A stretch of 22,256 bases of DNA from a virus, in IMG/VR virus record IMGVR_UViG_3300010158_000352, positions 1-22,256 of that record. One strand, given 5' to 3'. Each line of letters begins with the position of its first letter. Position 1 is the stretch's first letter. Both the position numbers and the translations under genes were made by a program. The notes under the pieces were generated by a model. The model was not told where the DNA came from. It did not search any database and saw nothing but the letters and a program-made list of their open reading frames with translations. Shown piece after piece: positions 7,152-14,565 of this stretch.

Positions 7152-8013
7152 ACTAGGCGTTCCCACACCCGTATCGGTTGCGGGTAATACGAACCAAGAC
7201 GTTATCCAGATTTTGGCGTTGATGAACGCTTCTGGATACGAATTGCTGCGTAAAGCCGACTGGCGCGAACTTACGACTGCATACAGCTTCTTCACTTCGT
7301 ACACGACTACGACGGGAACTTACACCACTTCCGCCCTGACCATCACTGGCATCCCGTCCACTGCCAGTCTGGACACGACTTACATGGTTGTCGGCACGGG
7401 CATCCCGAATGCCACATTCATTGCGAGCGTTGACTCTGCCACTCAGGTCACGCTTTCCAACTATTCAACCAGCAACGTGACCGCTGGGACGATCTACTTC
7501 CAGAAGGTTAAGTACGCCCTGCCGACTGACTACGACAGCATCGTGCCGCGTACACAGTGGGACAAGAGCAAGCATTGGGAAATGCTTGGCCCGGAGTCCG
7601 CCCAGCAGTGGGAATGGCTTCTCAGCGGCTTTATCAGCACTGGCCCGCGTATTCGCTGGCGGCTGCTAGGCGGCTATTTCCAGATTTGGCCGGGCTATTC
7701 GGCCAATGAGAACCTTGGCTTTGAGTACCGTAGCAAGGGCTGGGCGCTTTCGTCCGGCGGGACCGTGCAGAACAGCTTTACGGCTGACACGGATACCTGC
7801 ATCTATCCTGACCGCCTCATGGTCCTGTCCACCAAGCTGAAATACTTCCAAGCCAAGGGCTTCGACACCACGGCGCTGTACCGCGATTACCTGACTGAAT
7901 TCGAGACTTCTGTGGCTCAGGATACCTCGGCGGCCAACCTGTCGTTCGCCCCGCGTCCCGGTAGCGTATTGATCGGTTGGGACAATATCCCGGATAGCGG
8001 TTATGGGAATTAG
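7108..8013 (+). CDS. P22 gp4-like head-tail adaptor (connector) protein
   Basis: A 301-residue protein whose N-terminus (MLQLVQQVTNELGVPTP, then NTNQDVIQILALMNASGYEL) has the helical pattern of phage adaptor proteins that bind the portal ring. In these phages the family precedes the tail stabilisation gene, as here. Residues 60-130 form a Thr/Ser-rich beta region, and LPTDYDSIVPRTQWDKSKHW near residue 137 is typical of the family. It probably extends the portal channel to the tail tube. Two starts are possible: ATG at 7108 (used here) or ATG at 7120; neither has a strong ribosome binding site, so coupling to the upstream gene is likely. The 3' end overlaps the next gene by 11 bases. Confidence 0.75.
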   Translation: MSSTMLQLVQQVTNELGVPTPVSVAGNTNQDVIQILALMNASGYELLRKADWRELTTAYSFFTSYTTTTGTYTTSALTITGIPSTASLDTTYMVVGTGIPNATFIASVDSATQVTLSNYSTSNVTAGTIYFQKVKYALPTDYDSIVPRTQWDKSKHWEMLGPESAQQWEWLLSGFISTGPRIRWRLLGGYFQIWPGYSANENLGFEYRSKGWALSSGGTVQNSFTADTDTCIYPDRLMVLSTKLKYFQAKGFDTTALYRDYLTEFETSVAQDTSAANLSFAPRPGSVLIGWDNIPDSGYGN

Positions 8014-9577
8014 TCCCGGCTCCATGGTTCAGCGTAACGCGGCTCAGGTTGAGTCGCTGCCCGCACCGCTGGGCGGCTGGAACGCGCGTGATAGCTTTGC
8101 CAATATGGACCCTGCGGACGCGGTTACGCTTATCAACATGTTTCCGACTGTCAGCAATGTTACGCTGCGGGATGGCTATACCAAGTATGCCACTGGCCTT
8201 GATGGCAAAGTCCAGACCGTCATGGTCTACAACTATGGCAACAGTTCCAAGATGTTCGCCGCCACCAGCACGGGCAAGATTTATGACGTAACGGCAGGCG
8301 GCGTGGTTGGCGCTGCTGTTGTCAGCGGTAAGACAAATGGCATCTGGGAATATATCAATATCACCACGGCGGGCGGTAATTACCTGATGTGCGTCAACGG
8401 GGTTGATAAGCCACTGCTGTATGACGGCACGACTTGGACGCCTCTTGACGGCGCGTCTACGCCAGCCATTACAGGCGTCACGACCACAAGCCTTTGTAAT
8501 ATCACGCTATTTAAGAACCGCATCTGGTTCGTTGAGCAGTACACCCTGAAGGCGTGGTATCTGCCGACCCTCTCAATTGGCGGGGCTGCCCAGTACCTCG
8601 ACATGAGCGCGATCTGCAAGTTCGGCGGCCATCTAGTCGATCTGGACACTTGGACGCTTGATGCTGGCTACGGCGTGGACGACAACTTGGCGTTCATCAC
8701 CAGCGTTGGCGAAACTATCGTTTACCGTGGCACTGACCCGGCCAGCGCGGCCACATGGGCGTTGATCGGCGTCTGGAAGCTGGGCAGCCCAGTCGGCACT
8801 CGGCCAATGCTCAAATGGGCTGGCGACCTGCTGATCCTGACTTATGACGGCCTTATGCCGATGGCCGCGTCTCTGCAATCCAGCCGCCTCGACCCTCGTG
8901 TGGCCCTGTCAGACAAGATTCAGGGTGCCATCACCAATGCCACAACCCAATACGGCGGCAACCATGCGTCTGTAGGCTGGCAAATAACATACACGGCTAA
9001 GTACAATGCCGTCTGGATCAATATCCCCGTGGCTGATGGCCTGCAAGAACAGTATGTGATGAATACCATCACCAAGTCTTGGTGCCAGTTCACGGGCTGG
9101 GCGTCCTATTGCTGGGAAATCTATAATGATGACCCCTATTTTGGCTCAGATGGCTACGTCGGTAAGGCTTGGAGCAACAATTACACTGATGACATTAACA
9201 ACATCCAGACCACGACGCAGCAAGCGTTCAACTACTTTGGCGCTCGTGGTGTAAAGAAGTATTTTACCCGCGCTCGGCCAAGCATTTTTAGCAGCGGAAA
9301 CCCATCAATAAGTGTCGGCATGAATGTCGATTTTGACACTTCAGACACCACTGCTGCGGTTACATTTGCTAACGCTACTTATGGCCTTTGGGATTCCGCA
9401 ACTAGCAAATGGGACTCAGCAATTTGGGGGTCTGACCTGATGATCCAGAATACTTGGCTTGGCATCACCGGCCTTGGCTATTGCGGCGGATTACAGATGA
9501 AGACGGCAAGCAGCGGATTGCAGATACAGTGGGCGTCAACAGATGTGGTATATCAAAGCGGATGGGCAGGCGTATGA
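8003..9577 (+). CDS. P22 gp10-like tail stabilisation protein
   Basis: A 524-residue protein with the opening pattern of a podovirus tail hub protein: LPAPLGGWNARDSFANMDPA near residues 19-38, then AVTLINMFPTVSNVTLRDGY. The rest has repeated beta blades, such as SKMFAATSTGKIYDV and DLLILTYDGLMPM, consistent with a beta-propeller-like packaged-DNA stabilisation protein (P22 gp10 family) that sits below the adaptor and closes the tail. ATG 8003 overlaps the adaptor stop by 11 bases; ATG 8024 is an alternative start just before the conserved region. The product ends with a Trp-rich beta region and overlaps the next gene by ATGA at 9574-9577. Confidence 0.8.
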   Translation: MGISPGSMVQRNAAQVESLPAPLGGWNARDSFANMDPADAVTLINMFPTVSNVTLRDGYTKYATGLDGKVQTVMVYNYGNSSKMFAATSTGKIYDVTAGGVVGAAVVSGKTNGIWEYINITTAGGNYLMCVNGVDKPLLYDGTTWTPLDGASTPAITGVTTTSLCNITLFKNRIWFVEQYTLKAWYLPTLSIGGAAQYLDMSAICKFGGHLVDLDTWTLDAGYGVDDNLAFITSVGETIVYRGTDPASAATWALIGVWKLGSPVGTRPMLKWAGDLLILTYDGLMPMAASLQSSRLDPRVALSDKIQGAITNATTQYGGNHASVGWQITYTAKYNAVWINIPVADGLQEQYVMNTITKSWCQFTGWASYCWEIYNDDPYFGSDGYVGKAWSNNYTDDINNIQTTTQQAFNYFGARGVKKYFTRARPSIFSSGNPSISVGMNVDFDTSDTTAAVTFANATYGLWDSATSKWDSAIWGSDLMIQNTWLGITGLGYCGGLQMKTASSGLQIQWASTDVVYQSGWAGV

Positions 9578-10032
9578 GCAATCTGGCTGTAATAGATGAG
9601 GCGCTTCCCGTTGAAGCCAGCATGGAAAGCATCCTCAAGTTTGAGGCTGTGATTAAGACCATGCCTCAGTATGAGCCTGAAACCATTCATACATTCTTTG
9701 CCGGAATGTACTGCCGTGAGGCAAAGCTAAAGGCTAACCAGCTTGCTGTGGGCCGCGTCCATAAGAAAGAGCATCTGTTCTATATCGTGTCTGGGACGGT
9801 CAACATCACGACCCCAGACGGCATCCAAGTCATTACTGGGCCAGCCATGTTTAAGAGCAAGCCCGGCACCAAAAGGGCCTGCCACACGATTACAGACGCA
9901 CATTTTATGAACATCCACCTCGCTGAATCTACCAACGTTGAAGATGTTGAAAAAGAGCTAATCGAAGATGATCCGGACAGCATGTTTGCCCCCGGCAACA
10001 TCCTCAAAACTAATTTGATAGGGGCTAAATAA
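9574..10032 (+). CDS. Cupin-like protein in the tail operon
   Basis: A 152-residue single-domain protein with a cupin-like core. GRVHKKEHLFYIVSGTVNIT at residues 60-79 resembles cupin motif 1, with His63 and His67. IQVITGPAMFKSKPGTKRA at 84-102 and His104 (CHTITDAHFMNIH) fit motif 2. The usual HxH pair is spread out, so metal binding may be altered or lost. The frame is open further upstream, but the start was placed at ATG 9574 because it overlaps the preceding stop (ATGA), as elsewhere in this operon. The last residues (PDSMFAPGNIL) are acidic and extended. Its role between tail genes is unknown; a structural use of the fold is as likely as an enzyme. Confidence 0.7.
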   Translation: MSNLAVIDEALPVEASMESILKFEAVIKTMPQYEPETIHTFFAGMYCREAKLKANQLAVGRVHKKEHLFYIVSGTVNITTPDGIQVITGPAMFKSKPGTKRACHTITDAHFMNIHLAESTNVEDVEKELIEDDPDSMFAPGNILKTNLIGAK

Positions 10033-11546
10033 TGGGTGTTTTCGCTTCAGTTGCAATCGGCGCTGGTGTTCTAGGCGTTGCGAATGCCGTCCTTAACAAG
10101 CCCGCCGCTCCCCCCACGCCTGATTATGCAGGTGCGGCTCAAGCACAGGGTCAGGCTAACATTGACGCCGCGCGGCTTACGGCCAAGCTGAATAATCCGA
10201 ACATGGTTACGCCCTACGGCACACAGACCGTAACATGGGGCGGGACGCCTAGCTTTGACCAAGCTGGCTATGACGCGGCCGTGCAGCAATATAATAATTC
10301 CAGTTATCTGCCTATGTATGACGAGTGGGGCAATTTCCAAGGCGGTGGTCTGCAAGGCACAATGCCCACAAGGGAGCAGTATACAACTACGTCCAACTCA
10401 GACCAGCCGACGATTACGCAGACGCTCACACCTGCGGCTCAGCAGGCGCTGGACAATGCTCAGGCCGTTCAGGCTGGGATGTCCAAGCTCGGTTTGGGCG
10501 TTCTGAACAATGTTTCAGACACAGTGAGCAAGCCCTTCGCGTCTACGGCTCCGGGAATCCAAACTGGCATTGGCAATCAAGGCCCAATCAATTACGGGCC
10601 TGCCGCAGACCAGTATGGCTTGGCTGGAAGTATGAGCGCCGACCAGTATGGCTTGGCGCAAGGTTTTAGCGCAGACAAGTATGGCAATGCCCAAGGCACT
10701 CTTGACCTTTCTGGCGTAGCCAAAATGCCGGTTAACGCTGGTATGACGGGCCAGAACGCTATCATGGCCCGCCTGAACCCCCAGATACAGATGCAGAACG
10801 CCTCGCTCGCCCAGTCCCTAGCTAATCAGGGCGTTACGCCGGGGTCAGAAGCTTGGAAGACGGCTATGATGGCGCAGGGCCAGACGCAGAACGACCAATT
10901 AAGCCAAGCCGCATTGTACGGCCTTAATCTTGATATGTCCGCTAATCAGCAGGGTTACGGTCAGGCTTTAAGTTCGGCTGGATTGTATAATCAGGCTCTA
11001 GGGCAGAATTTTAATCAAGGGTTGCAAGCAAACCAAGCATCCAATGCCGCTATTGGCCAGAATTACGGTCAGGGCCTTGCGTCGCAGAATCAATATAACG
11101 CGGCTGTTGGCCAGAATTACAATCAGGGCCTTCAGAGCGCCGGTCTTTATAATCAAGCCCAAGCCCAACAGTATAATGAAGCACTTCAGTCTGCCCAGTT
11201 TGGCAATACGGCGTCCAATCAGCAATACCAGCGTGATATGTCGAATTACAATATGCCTATCAATACGTTGGCGGCCATAGAGAGTGGCGCTCAAATCCAG
11301 AACCCACAGTTTCAGTCATATACTGGCGGCGGCACCATCGCTGCTGCCCCGATTGCCAATGCCTACACACAGGCGGGCAACTATGCTCAGAACGCATATG
11401 GGCAGCAGGTGGCGTCAAATAATGCTACAACGCAAGGGTTGTTCAGTCTTGCGGGGTCTGCGGCGGGCGCGGCTGGTGGTCTGTTTGGTGGGGCCAAGGC
11501 TAGCACTCCAAATGGTGGCGGATACGGGCTTTCAGCAGGATACTAA
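10032..11546 (+). CDS. Gln/Asn-rich repeat virion protein, probable ejection protein
   Basis: A 504-residue protein opening with a hydrophobic Gly/Ala/Val segment (FASVAIGAGVLGVANAVL, residues 4-21) that could insert in a membrane, followed by PPTPDYAGAAQAQGQANIDA. Residues 55-75 hold NNPNMVTPYGTQTVTWGG, a pattern I recall from virion proteins of podovirus-like phages. Two repeat blocks follow: three 11-residue units near residue 192 and six 18-residue units from about residue 307. The C-terminus is Gly/Ala-rich (LAGSAAGAAGGLFGGAKAS). Position right after the tail genes and before two helical proteins fits the first of three internal virion proteins ejected with the DNA. The start overlaps the cupin stop (TAATG). 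The ejection role is inferred. Confidence 0.7.
   Translation: MGVFASVAIGAGVLGVANAVLNKPAAPPTPDYAGAAQAQGQANIDAARLTAKLNNPNMVTPYGTQTVTWGGTPSFDQAGYDAAVQQYNNSSYLPMYDEWGNFQGGGLQGTMPTREQYTTTSNSDQPTITQTLTPAAQQALDNAQAVQAGMSKLGLGVLNNVSDTVSKPFASTAPGIQTGIGNQGPINYGPAADQYGLAGSMSADQYGLAQGFSADKYGNAQGTLDLSGVAKMPVNAGMTGQNAIMARLNPQIQMQNASLAQSLANQGVTPGSEAWKTAMMAQGQTQNDQLSQAALYGLNLDMSANQQGYGQALSSAGLYNQALGQNFNQGLQANQASNAAIGQNYGQGLASQNQYNAAVGQNYNQGLQSAGLYNQAQAQQYNEALQSAQFGNTASNQQYQRDMSNYNMPINTLAAIESGAQIQNPQFQSYTGGGTIAAAPIANAYTQAGNYAQNAYGQQVASNNATTQGLFSLAGSAAGAAGGLFGGAKASTPNGGGYGLSAGY
10605..10703 (+). repeat. Three 33-bp in-frame repeats (11 residues)
   Basis: Units at 10605-10637, 10638-10670 and 10671-10703 encode ADQYGLAGSMS, ADQYGLAQGFS and ADKYGNAQGTL. 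The first two are close in DNA sequence, indicating recent tandem duplication inside the ejection-type gene. Confidence 0.75.
10950..11273 (+). repeat. Six 54-bp in-frame repeats (18 residues)
   Basis: Units begin at 10950, 11004, 11058, 11112, 11166 and 11220, exactly 54 bases apart. The consensus is roughly QNYNQGLQSAGLYNAAVG. Third and fourth copies share long nearly identical DNA (CAGAATTAC followed by a CAGGGCCTT). The last unit is diverged. Eighteen residues equal about five turns of alpha helix, so a regular helical rod is possible. Confidence 0.85.
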
Positions 11547-11577
11547 TGGCTACTTCTAATAATTTCGGAGAATCCCA

Positions 11578-12912
11578 ATGGCCGCACCGCAATACGTCAA
11601 TCTGACCCCATACGACGCCCAGCTTGCTGACATCCAGCGTCAGCAGAAGCTGGCCGAGTTGCTGTCCCAGCAGGGCGCTGAGCCTATTGATGTGCAGACC
11701 GTCAATGGCATTCCTACGCCTATTTCGCCCTTTCAGGGGCTTGCTAAGATGTTCCAGCAGGGCATGGGCGGGTATTTGGAAGGCAAGGCGACTAAGGATC
11801 AGGCGGCGCTTGATACGGTTCAAGGCCAGAAGTACGCGGACGCGCTGTCGCAAATGTATGACCCTCGTGTTGATACGAGCAATAAAAACGACGTTACGAT
11901 CACGGGCAAATTTGACCCGGCAACCGGCAAGCCCGGCGCTAACGTTGGAATGGTTGACACAAGCGGCATCTATAACCGCGACCCGACTAGCGCGGAACAG
12001 TCACAAGCCGCCCGTGGTCTAATAGGCACTAAGTATGCCGACCTCGTGCCGGGTATGCTTTCTGAGGCCCAGAGGACGGCGGCGGACGCCAAAGAAGCGC
12101 AGCGGTATGAGGTTGGTCAGAAAAGGCTGGACACGAACGAAGCCAATGCGTTGGCGCAGCAAGGCTTAACAAATACGAGAAATGCGAAAAACGATAAATT
12201 TAACCAAGCGGAAGCACTCCGCGATGATGCGCGGGCAGCGCAAGCCCATACAGATGCCATGCAAGCGCGGATTGATGCGCTACAGTCGGCGGCGGAAGTC
12301 CGGCGGATTGCTCGCCAGCAGCATTTGGATGATTTGGCGAACGCCCAGTTGCTGAAGCCAGAAAACCAATTCCAAGCTAATTCCGGCGGCTTTGCGGACC
12401 GCATGACGGTTGCAAATAAATATCTGGACGACCCGGATGTAGTTGCCGCCGCCCTAAACCCAGTAATTAGAGGGGCTGCACAACTGCCGGGTGGAAATTA
12501 CATAGTTCCGATGGCTAAGCAAAAACTAGATCAAGCGATTTTGTCGTTTACAAATGCAAAGCTGCGCCAAGAGTCAGGCGCTACAATTGGAGACTCCGAA
12601 TTCCAAAAAGCGGACCAAGAATATTTCCCGCAGCCCGGCAATCCCCCAGAAATTGTAGAGCAAAAACGCAGAGAGCGTGAAATCGTTACAAGGGGCATGG
12701 TTAGAAGCGCCGGGCCTAATTACCAACCGATGTTGGCCGACGAGAAAAAGCCGGATGCCGTTCCCAAGGCCGCCCCCAAGGCCGCCCCCGTGGACAACTC
12801 GGAAGCCGGTAAAAGAGCGCGGCTTGCGGCTGCAAAAGCAGCATTAGCGGCAGCAAATGCCGCAGCAAAACCCGCAGCAAAACCCGCAGCAAAACCACAG
12901 GGGGCGCCATAA
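11578..12912 (+). CDS. Probable internal virion (DNA ejection) protein, helical
   Basis: A 444-residue, largely helical protein. The N-terminus (MAAPQYVNLTPYDAQLADIQ) leads into QQKLAELLSQQG. Residues about 155-265 are an Ala/Gln/Arg/Glu-rich coiled-coil region. Residues 325-385 hold a conserved-looking LRQESGATIGDSEFQKADQE YFPQPGNPP pattern that I recall from phage internal virion or DNA transfer proteins. The last 60 residues are low complexity, with PKAAPKAAP and three KPAA units. The start at 11578 has GGAGA upstream (near 11567-11571). The stop overlaps the next start (TAATG at 12910-12914). Its order between two other large Ala-rich proteins is like the ejection protein trio of podoviruses. 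No lytic enzyme domain is visible. Confidence 0.75.
   Translation: MAAPQYVNLTPYDAQLADIQRQQKLAELLSQQGAEPIDVQTVNGIPTPISPFQGLAKMFQQGMGGYLEGKATKDQAALDTVQGQKYADALSQMYDPRVDTSNKNDVTITGKFDPATGKPGANVGMVDTSGIYNRDPTSAEQSQAARGLIGTKYADLVPGMLSEAQRTAADAKEAQRYEVGQKRLDTNEANALAQQGLTNTRNAKNDKFNQAEALRDDARAAQAHTDAMQARIDALQSAAEVRRIARQQHLDDLANAQLLKPENQFQANSGGFADRMTVANKYLDDPDVVAAALNPVIRGAAQLPGGNYIVPMAKQKLDQAILSFTNAKLRQESGATIGDSEFQKADQEYFPQPGNPPEIVEQKRREREIVTRGMVRSAGPNYQPMLADEKKPDAVPKAAPKAAPVDNSEAGKRARLAAAKAALAAANAAAKPAAKPAAKPQGAP
12862..12897 (+). repeat. Three 12-bp repeats encoding AAKP
   Basis: GCAGCAAAACCC occurs twice in perfect tandem (12862-12885), followed by a third copy ending in A (12886-12897), at the 3' end of the helical ejection-type gene. 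A second tandem, built on AAGGCCGCCCCC, lies about 90 bases upstream. Both encode Ala/Lys/Pro tails and are likely prone to length change by slippage. Confidence 0.8.
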
Positions 12913-14540
12913 TGGCTTGGACCGCACAAGACGAAGCAGAACTGCAAGCAGCAGAAGCTAAAGTTGCTCAACTTCCTAAAGCCCCAAACCCAGAACTTTC
13001 GCTGGGTGAGTCCGCAATGGCTGGCCTTAAGAAGCTGCCCGGTCAGGTTTATGATGTCGGCGCTGATGTTGTAAAAGCTGTCCCAGAGGTTGCCAAACAG
13101 GCTTATATAGCAAGTCCGCTTGGATCATTTGAAGACAAAATGAAGCAGCGCGATGAAATTGCCGGTGCAGTCGGCAACATCGCTTCCGGTGTTAAAAACG
13201 TTGGCATGGGATTGGGCCAGCAAGCCATTAACCAGTTGCCAGAAAACATGCGGTTTGGTAACGCCGATACATCGGCGGCGCAGGGGCTTGAGAAGGACGC
13301 TTATGACCGCTACGGCAACTGGCGCAACATTAAGAATACGCTTGCGACTGACCCGCTAGCGATAGTGTCAGACGTTGCCACTGTTGCGGGCCTAGCTGCA
13401 CCGGCTAAAGCCGTTCGCACAGCAAAGATTCTTACTGAAATCGGCGCTAAGGGAGCAATGGCCGCTCCGGGCGTTGTTGCGAAGGCGTCCCCCAGAGCAA
13501 TGGCAACTGCTTTGGCCGCCCGTGCTGCGGAACCTCTCTCGCTTGAGGAAGCCCAGTTAGTTGACAAATATGAAAAGATGGGCGGTCACTTGCGTCCGGG
13601 CCAATACAGCCCCAGCAATTTCATTCGGCAGGGAGACGCGGTTGCGGCTGACACTCCATTCCCCGGCCTTAGTGGGTTTAAGGAAGGCGATTTAACTAGA
13701 ATTAAACCGGAAGCGCAGCTTGACGAATTTGGCCGGTTTGTTTCCCAGACATTTGGTGAAGACTCGCCGCGTATTACTGAGAAAGTTTTGCAAAGCGCCG
13801 ATGACAGAATTGGCAAGGTTTATAAGGAAGTCTTGCCGCGCAACTCTGTAAGCATGGACCCCGATTTGGAAAGCGCAATGGGTGCAATCGATGACCGCGT
13901 ATCATCTTCACTTGCGGCCATGAAAAAGTCCGATGCCAATAGAATCAGTGCCGTTATGAACCAAATGCGGGGGTATTTGAGCGGTGATGGCTTGCCCGGA
14001 ACGCTTTACCAGACATACCGTGCGCGGGGAGGTTTGCTGGACGAAATGGCAGGATCAAAAAGCCCTGTTCTGCAAAGCGCCGCCCAAGACATGCGGACGG
14101 CCCTAGATGACGCCTTTGCCAGACAGGCGACAGGGCAAGACGGTGCAGACCTTATAAAGGCCCGGCAGCAATACCGCGCGCTGAGAACTGTCAAAACGCT
14201 TGCCGACAAGTCCCCGGCTGGAAGGATCAATCCCGGTCAGGTTTTGAGCGCAGTTATCAAGGAATATGGTGACGCCGGTAAGGCTGGGCAGCTTGGGACT
14301 CTGGGCCAAGTTGGTGCTGCATTTCTCAAGCAGATGCCTAACAGCGGGACGGCGGAGCGGTCCCTCTGGCGGTCTATAACCAACGCGCCTTTTTCTGAGG
14401 GCATACCCGCTGTCGGAAACGCTGTTTTCGGCCTTCCTGTTTCCGCCCTTGGGACCAGACAAGTAAACAAGATTATAAATTCGCCCGAAATGCGTGCTAA
14501 GTTGTTGGCAAGAGCGCTTAAAGCGGGCCAGACACCATGA
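12912..14540 (+). CDS. Probable internal virion (DNA ejection) protein
   Basis: A 542-residue Ala/Gly-rich protein. Residues 30-115 form amphipathic helices (LGESAMAGLKKLPGQVYDVG and a VKNVGMGLGQQAINQLPENM stretch). A mildly hydrophobic region, DVATVAGLAAPAKAVRTAKI, lies near residues 154-173. Residues 210-300 hold a conserved-looking block (GGHLRPGQYSPSNFIRQGDA). The C-terminal half is helical with QYRALRTVKTLADKSPAGRI. This layout resembles large podovirus proteins that leave the capsid with the DNA and cross the cell envelope. No transglycosylase Glu motif is recognisable, so cell-wall degradation is not claimed. It is coupled to the upstream gene by TAATG and ends 25 bases before the tail fibre gene. 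Confidence 0.72.
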   Translation: MAWTAQDEAELQAAEAKVAQLPKAPNPELSLGESAMAGLKKLPGQVYDVGADVVKAVPEVAKQAYIASPLGSFEDKMKQRDEIAGAVGNIASGVKNVGMGLGQQAINQLPENMRFGNADTSAAQGLEKDAYDRYGNWRNIKNTLATDPLAIVSDVATVAGLAAPAKAVRTAKILTEIGAKGAMAAPGVVAKASPRAMATALAARAAEPLSLEEAQLVDKYEKMGGHLRPGQYSPSNFIRQGDAVAADTPFPGLSGFKEGDLTRIKPEAQLDEFGRFVSQTFGEDSPRITEKVLQSADDRIGKVYKEVLPRNSVSMDPDLESAMGAIDDRVSSSLAAMKKSDANRISAVMNQMRGYLSGDGLPGTLYQTYRARGGLLDEMAGSKSPVLQSAAQDMRTALDDAFARQATGQDGADLIKARQQYRALRTVKTLADKSPAGRINPGQVLSAVIKEYGDAGKAGQLGTLGQVGAAFLKQMPNSGTAERSLWRSITNAPFSEGIPAVGNAVFGLPVSALGTRQVNKIINSPEMRAKLLARALKAGQTP

Positions 14541-14565
14541 TTAGCTACAAGAAGGAACAATAACA

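Noticed and set aside
11546-11602. ATG overlapping the stop of the repeat virion gene (TAATG) opening an 18-codon frame
   Set aside because: It ends after 18 residues without any conserved feature; the real next gene starts at 11578 with a GGAGA ribosome binding site.
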